From CAZABP01 sp964483245 (GTDB lineage: Bacteria > Planctomycetota > UBA1135 > UBA2386), in the NCBI GenBank assembly GCA_964483245.1, contig CAZABP010000010.1, positions 1-64,000 on the forward strand: a stretch of DNA of 64,000 nucleotides, in the 5' to 3' direction. Below are positions 60,619-64,000 of the stretch, in pieces (the stretch's first letter is position 1; the number at the start of each line of letters is the position of its first letter). The position numbers and the translations under genes were made by a program. The notes under the pieces were generated by a model that was not told the origin of the DNA, did not search any database, and was given only the letters and a program-made list of their open reading frames with translations.

Positions 60619-61296
60619 TCATCGCAGCTCGTGCACCGTCTCGTCGGCGAAGCTGTAGTAGCGGTCGGCGCCGACCACCACGTGGTCGAGCACTTCGATC
60701 CCGATCAGCTCGCCGGCCCGACGCAGCCGCTCCGTGACGTGGCGGTCCTCGACGCTCGGCAGCGGATCGCCGGACGGATGGTTGTGCGCCACCACGATCG
60801 CGGCCGCGGCCGCGCGGACCGCCGGGCCGAACACATCGCGCGGATGCACCGGGGCCGTCTGCAGACTGCCGGTCGAGACCACGCGCAGCGCCAGCAGCCG
60901 ATGGCGGCCGTCGAGCAGCACCGCGAAGAAGCTCTCCTGCGTCGCGCCGCGTGCGCTCTCCGCGATCAGCCGCGCCACGTCGCCGGCGTCGCGGACCGTG
61001 CTGCCGGGACGCAGGCGGTCTTCGACCAGCCGGCGCGCAAGGCCGAACGCCGCGCCCAGTGCCGCCGCGCGCGCCGGGCCGAGGCCCGCGTGCAGCGCCA
61101 GCTCGCGCGGATCCGTGCGCGCGAGGCCGGACAGGCCGCCGCATGCGCGCAGCAGACGGAGTGCCACCTGCTCGGCGGATTCCCCCCGCCGGCCGGTGCC
61201 CAGCAGCAACGCCAGGCACTCGGCATCCGACAGGCGGGCTTCGCCCAGCTGCAACAACCGCTCACGCGGTCCCGTGAATGAGATCGTGTCGTCCAC
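60619..61296 (-). CDS. radC: RadC-family JAMM domain protein
   Basis: RadC proteins carry a JAB1/MPN/Mov34 metalloprotease fold; the historical DNA-repair role is disputed. In the 225-residue product the N-terminal helix-hairpin-helix region (RERLLQLGEARLSDAECLALLLGTG, ADPREL-like: LARTDPRELALHAGLGPARAAALGAAF) precedes ESFFAVLLDGRHRLLALRVVSTGSLQTAPVHPRDVF. The JAMM motif is VVAHNHPSGDPLPSVEDRHVTERL, with the metal ligands in HNH and the downstream Asp. The start is ATG 61296. It stands alone between rsmE and an inverted repeat. Confidence 0.94.
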   Translation of the reverse strand: MDDTISFTGPRERLLQLGEARLSDAECLALLLGTGRRGESAEQVALRLLRACGGLSGLARTDPRELALHAGLGPARAAALGAAFGLARRLVEDRLRPGSTVRDAGDVARLIAESARGATQESFFAVLLDGRHRLLALRVVSTGSLQTAPVHPRDVFGPAVRAAAAAIVVAHNHPSGDPLPSVEDRHVTERLRRAGELIGIEVLDHVVVGADRYYSFADETVHELR

Positions 61297-61350
61297 GCGG
61301 GACCTGTGCCGCGCGGGGGGCAGTGGTTCCGCGGATTCCGTGGTCCTGAT

Positions 61351-61428
61351 GGGGTCTGACTCCTTTGGTCCCGTTCCGGGCGCCGCTGGCCACCTGACAA
61401 AGTGGCGCGACTTTTCTCGTCAGACCCC
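61351..61428. repeat. GGGGTCTGAC inverted repeat
   Basis: A perfect 10-bp inverted repeat, GGGGTCTGAC (61351-61360) and GTCAGACCCC (61419-61428), encloses 58 nt containing a second internal stem (GGCCACC...GGTGGC-like is weak). It lies between radC and the following gene's stop, and a GGGGTC copy also overlaps that stop. Its sequence resembles REP-type GGGGTC(A/T)GACCCC elements known from several bacterial genomes. Confidence 0.65.
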
Positions 61429-61434
61429 TTGGGG

Positions 61435-63999
61435 TCACTTCGCGGGGCGCAGCGCGAGAGCCAGCTCGCGCTGGTCGGCCAGCGGGTCCCACGTGAACTC
61501 CGCGGAGGCGCGATCACACCCTGCAGGCAGCCACTCGAACGATCGCGCAGGGTTCTGCGCGCGATGGAGCTCGACCGTGACGCGCCCGCCCTGGTCATGG
61601 TCCAGCCGGATCCTGCCGTGCACGTTGGTCTGCGGACCACGCGCCGATCGGCCCTCGACGCGCAACCAGCAGTGACGCAGCGGTTGCCCATCCGGATCCG
61701 TCACGGTGATGCGGATGCTCGTGTCGCGCACGAGCACGGTCGCATCGACGCGCGCACCTGCAGCGATGACGAGCGGATCCCGCGCAGTCAGCATGCCGCC
61801 GAAGTAGCCGGAGCCCCCGTCGTCGCGGGCGCGAACGCGGTACGTGCCTGGCAGCAGCATGCGCCCGCGGATCCGTCCTTCGTCGTCGGTTGCGGCGTGC
61901 ATCTGCGCGGTGACGATCAGGTCCCCCACCTCGAGCGGCTTGGAGTCCGACTCGCGGCTCAGGAACACGAACCCACGCCGTAGCGGACCATGCTCCGTGT
62001 TCACCTGCAGGTCGACGCCCGCGGGCTGCAACTCGGCGAGATCGAACACGACTTCGTCCGCTTCGGCGTCGGCCGCGACGCGCGCGGGCCGCTCGTACTG
62101 GATCAACCATGGCAACCGGTCCGCGCTCTCGCGCAAGACGCCGGGGATCGAGAGACCGAGTCGATATGCACCAGGTTCGAGGCCGTGCAGCCTGCACGTG
62201 TCGCTCCCGAAGGTGCCGAGCAGTTCGAGTCGATCTCCGTCGAGCAGGCGGAAGAGGCGGATCCCAGGCGGGCGCACCTGCTGCCCCGCCTCCTCTTCGT
62301 GCACCCGATGCAGGTCCTCGACGATGCCGCGCGGAACCAGCCGGACCGCGAGCGCCGCGCCGCGCTTCAGCTCGAGCAGGACGTCGCGGGTCGCGGGAGC
62401 GAGCGCGTCGATCGTGGGGATGAACCCGGCTGCCGAAGCGCGCACGTGCAGCGGGTGGTTCGTACCCGGATACAGCGTCACCGACCCGTCCTCGTCGGTG
62501 TGACCTTCGGCGACGCGGTATCCGACACCCGAGAGCGACCCGCCGCGCGGCGCAGCGAGATCGTCGAACGAAGCGCTCGCGCTCGCGCCGCGCGCATCCC
62601 CGAGCGTCAGCAGCTCCACGCGGGCCGCGTGAACCGGCGCTCGTTCCGCGAGCACGCGCACCCGGATCGCCGGTGCAGGGAGCAACGAAACTCGTACAGC
62701 CACCGTGCCTCCCGGCGCCACGGTCACCGGTATCGGCTTCGAATGCGCGAGCGCGCGATCGATCGGAAAGACTGCGATCTGCCACGTTCCCGGCGGCACG
62801 TCCTGCAGCACGGCACGGCCTCCGATGTGCTGCGTTCCGACCGGCTCAGGATCGTGCCGTCGCAACTCGCGCGACGCGTCCCAGCCGACCGCGAACCGTT
62901 CGATCGGGGTGGAATCGACACTGCGCACCACCTCGATCGCGATCGCGCCGAACGGTGCCACGGTCAGCGCCAGCCCCGTCGTGCCGCTGGGGAAGACGCG
63001 ATGCACGAGTCCGGGATCCAACCACGGCCGGTCGCAGCCGAGCGTCCAGCCATCAGGTGCCGGGTGGATCGCCGGGATCGTGAATGATCCATCGGCCGTC
63101 GTGGTCGCGCCCTCGGACCAGCGCGTTCCGTCGCCGGAGGCCTGCGCCATCGCCACGACCCGCACGCCGGCGACCGCCTGGCCCCCAGCATCGACGACTC
63201 GTCCGGCGAGCGCGACTTCGCATCGTTCCACGAGGATCTCGGGCACTGCCTGCGCGGGATCGAAACGGATGGTGCCGCTGCATGGCCACACCGGCCCGCT
63301 CGTGATCGAGTAGTGAGCCGTCCCCGGCGGCAGACCCGGTGCGAGCGTTGCGAAGCCATCCTCCGCAGAGAGAGATGTGGCGACACGAGCGGAACCGTCG
63401 GTGCGCCAGTCGGTGAACGTGGCGCGCACCCCGACGCCTGCGACCGGCTTGCGGTCCGGATCGAGCACACGCACGCGTGCATCGTGCAACCGCAGCACCC
63501 GATACTCGCCCAGTTCGAGACGCGGCGGCTCGATCAGCTCCGGCACGTAGCGCTCCCGACCGGCCCACCGCGAATCGACCTCGGCGAGCCGGAACGTGAA
63601 CCCGGGCGCCCGCTCGAGCAGGAACTCGAACCGTCCATCCGGGCCTGAGATCGTGGTCTGCGGCGCGGCCGCGTCACGCGGCGGCCCGCGGCGCGCAACT
63701 GTGAGCTCGGCGTACGGATCGATGTGGATCGACATCTGCACGCCCGCCGCCGGTTCCTTCGTGTCGATGTCGATGCAGCGGCCGGCCAGGATGATCGGAG
63801 TCGGAACGCTGCTCGGGGTGGCATTCGCTGGGCGCGCGTCGTCGGGCGCGACTGCGGGTACTCGCCCAGCCTCGTGTGCCGGAACCGCGTTTGCAGTCGC
63901 TGGGAGTGACGCGTCCCGATCCGGCCCGCTCGACCGGATGCCAGCAGCTGCCGCACCCGTGAGCTCGATCCACAGCCAGACCGCGAGCGTGAGCAGCAT
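61435..63999 (-). CDS. Exported carboxypeptidase-regulatory-like protein (P5), possibly 5' partial
   Basis: The 854-residue product is open up to ATG 63999, 1 nt from the window edge, so the true start may lie outside. An export helix (MLLTLAVWLWIELTGAAAAG) precedes at least five beta-sandwich modules of the CarboxypepD_reg kind: LAGRCIDIDTKEPAAGVQMSI, VRVLDPDRKPVAGVGVRATF, VALAGRVVDAGGQAVAGVRVVAMA, IAIEVVRSVDSTPIERFAVGW and IRITVTDPDGQPLRHCWLRVE. It is a distant relative of P1-P4 by module type, not by recent duplication. No enzymatic motif. Its TGA stop overlaps a GGGGTC repeat unit. Confidence 0.78.
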   Translation of the reverse strand: MLLTLAVWLWIELTGAAAAGIRSSGPDRDASLPATANAVPAHEAGRVPAVAPDDARPANATPSSVPTPIILAGRCIDIDTKEPAAGVQMSIHIDPYAELTVARRGPPRDAAAPQTTISGPDGRFEFLLERAPGFTFRLAEVDSRWAGRERYVPELIEPPRLELGEYRVLRLHDARVRVLDPDRKPVAGVGVRATFTDWRTDGSARVATSLSAEDGFATLAPGLPPGTAHYSITSGPVWPCSGTIRFDPAQAVPEILVERCEVALAGRVVDAGGQAVAGVRVVAMAQASGDGTRWSEGATTTADGSFTIPAIHPAPDGWTLGCDRPWLDPGLVHRVFPSGTTGLALTVAPFGAIAIEVVRSVDSTPIERFAVGWDASRELRRHDPEPVGTQHIGGRAVLQDVPPGTWQIAVFPIDRALAHSKPIPVTVAPGGTVAVRVSLLPAPAIRVRVLAERAPVHAARVELLTLGDARGASASASFDDLAAPRGGSLSGVGYRVAEGHTDEDGSVTLYPGTNHPLHVRASAAGFIPTIDALAPATRDVLLELKRGAALAVRLVPRGIVEDLHRVHEEEAGQQVRPPGIRLFRLLDGDRLELLGTFGSDTCRLHGLEPGAYRLGLSIPGVLRESADRLPWLIQYERPARVAADAEADEVVFDLAELQPAGVDLQVNTEHGPLRRGFVFLSRESDSKPLEVGDLIVTAQMHAATDDEGRIRGRMLLPGTYRVRARDDGGSGYFGGMLTARDPLVIAAGARVDATVLVRDTSIRITVTDPDGQPLRHCWLRVEGRSARGPQTNVHGRIRLDHDQGGRVTVELHRAQNPARSFEWLPAGCDRASAEFTWDPLADQRELALALRPAK

Positions 64000-64000
64000 C

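Noticed and set aside
59526..61219. A long minus-strand frame across rsmE
   Set aside because: Shadow of rsmE and radC, without family features.

Overview
The window is high-GC, densely coded DNA (roughly 70 percent GC by eye) from a diderm bacterium. The best guess is a member of the Planctomycetota. Pointers are the pseudopilins, lipoproteins and a PEP-CTERM tail, the MoxR/DUF58/DUF4350/SpoIIM/RDD block, PATAN/PEGA/PQQ and FHA proteins of unusual architecture, and very few Shine-Dalgarno sites. This assignment is an inference; no rRNA is present. I see no insertion sequence, prophage, CRISPR array or replication origin.

Layout. 1-1.8 kb: a 5'-damaged ftsY fragment facing a 5'-damaged M28 peptidase across a C/G-rich low-complexity junction. 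1.8-5.8 kb: a palindromic repeat, then a NfeD-FloA membrane operon. 5.9-16.5 kb: a small membrane protein, four tandem paralogues of large exported proteins with carboxypeptidase-regulatory-like domains, and a PcRGLX-like lipoprotein. 16.6-29.8 kb: tRNA-Leu(UAG), ferredoxin, a ThiF-like enzyme, a 1203-residue PATAN-TPR-PEGA-PQQ protein, a tiny PEP-CTERM lipoprotein, HEAT and thioredoxin-fold proteins, AsnS and threonine synthase. 29.8-36 kb: a second palindromic repeat and the MoxR/DUF58 operon. 36-42 kb: a polytopic membrane protein, a GNAT enzyme with a glycoside hydrolase family 2 enzyme, tRNA-Glu(UUC), ScpB and a parvulin-type lipoprotein. 42.2-59.5 kb: a 17-kb single-strand operon for a type II secretion/type IV pilus-like pseudopilus. 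59.5-64 kb: RsmE, RadC, another inverted repeat and a fifth carboxypeptidase-regulatory-like protein.

The most system-like locus is 42282-59525, read leftwards: FHA protein, PilM-PilN fusion, PilO-like, TPR/LamG-like protein, GspG, GspH, a giant 1730-residue GspK, GspJ, GspI, then a TPR protein with a DnaJ-like zinc finger. Most genes overlap by 4 nt. No assembly ATPase, platform GspF/PilC, secretin or prepilin peptidase is present, so those must lie elsewhere. The oddest parts are the GspK size and a major pseudopilin whose roughly 61-residue leader is encoded by a hexanucleotide microsatellite.

Two genome-wide signals deserve checking. One is a family of palindromic repeats placed between convergent genes, where they supply stop codons. 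The other is a TANNNT box 6-10 nt upstream of many start codons without Shine-Dalgarno, which suggests leaderless transcription.
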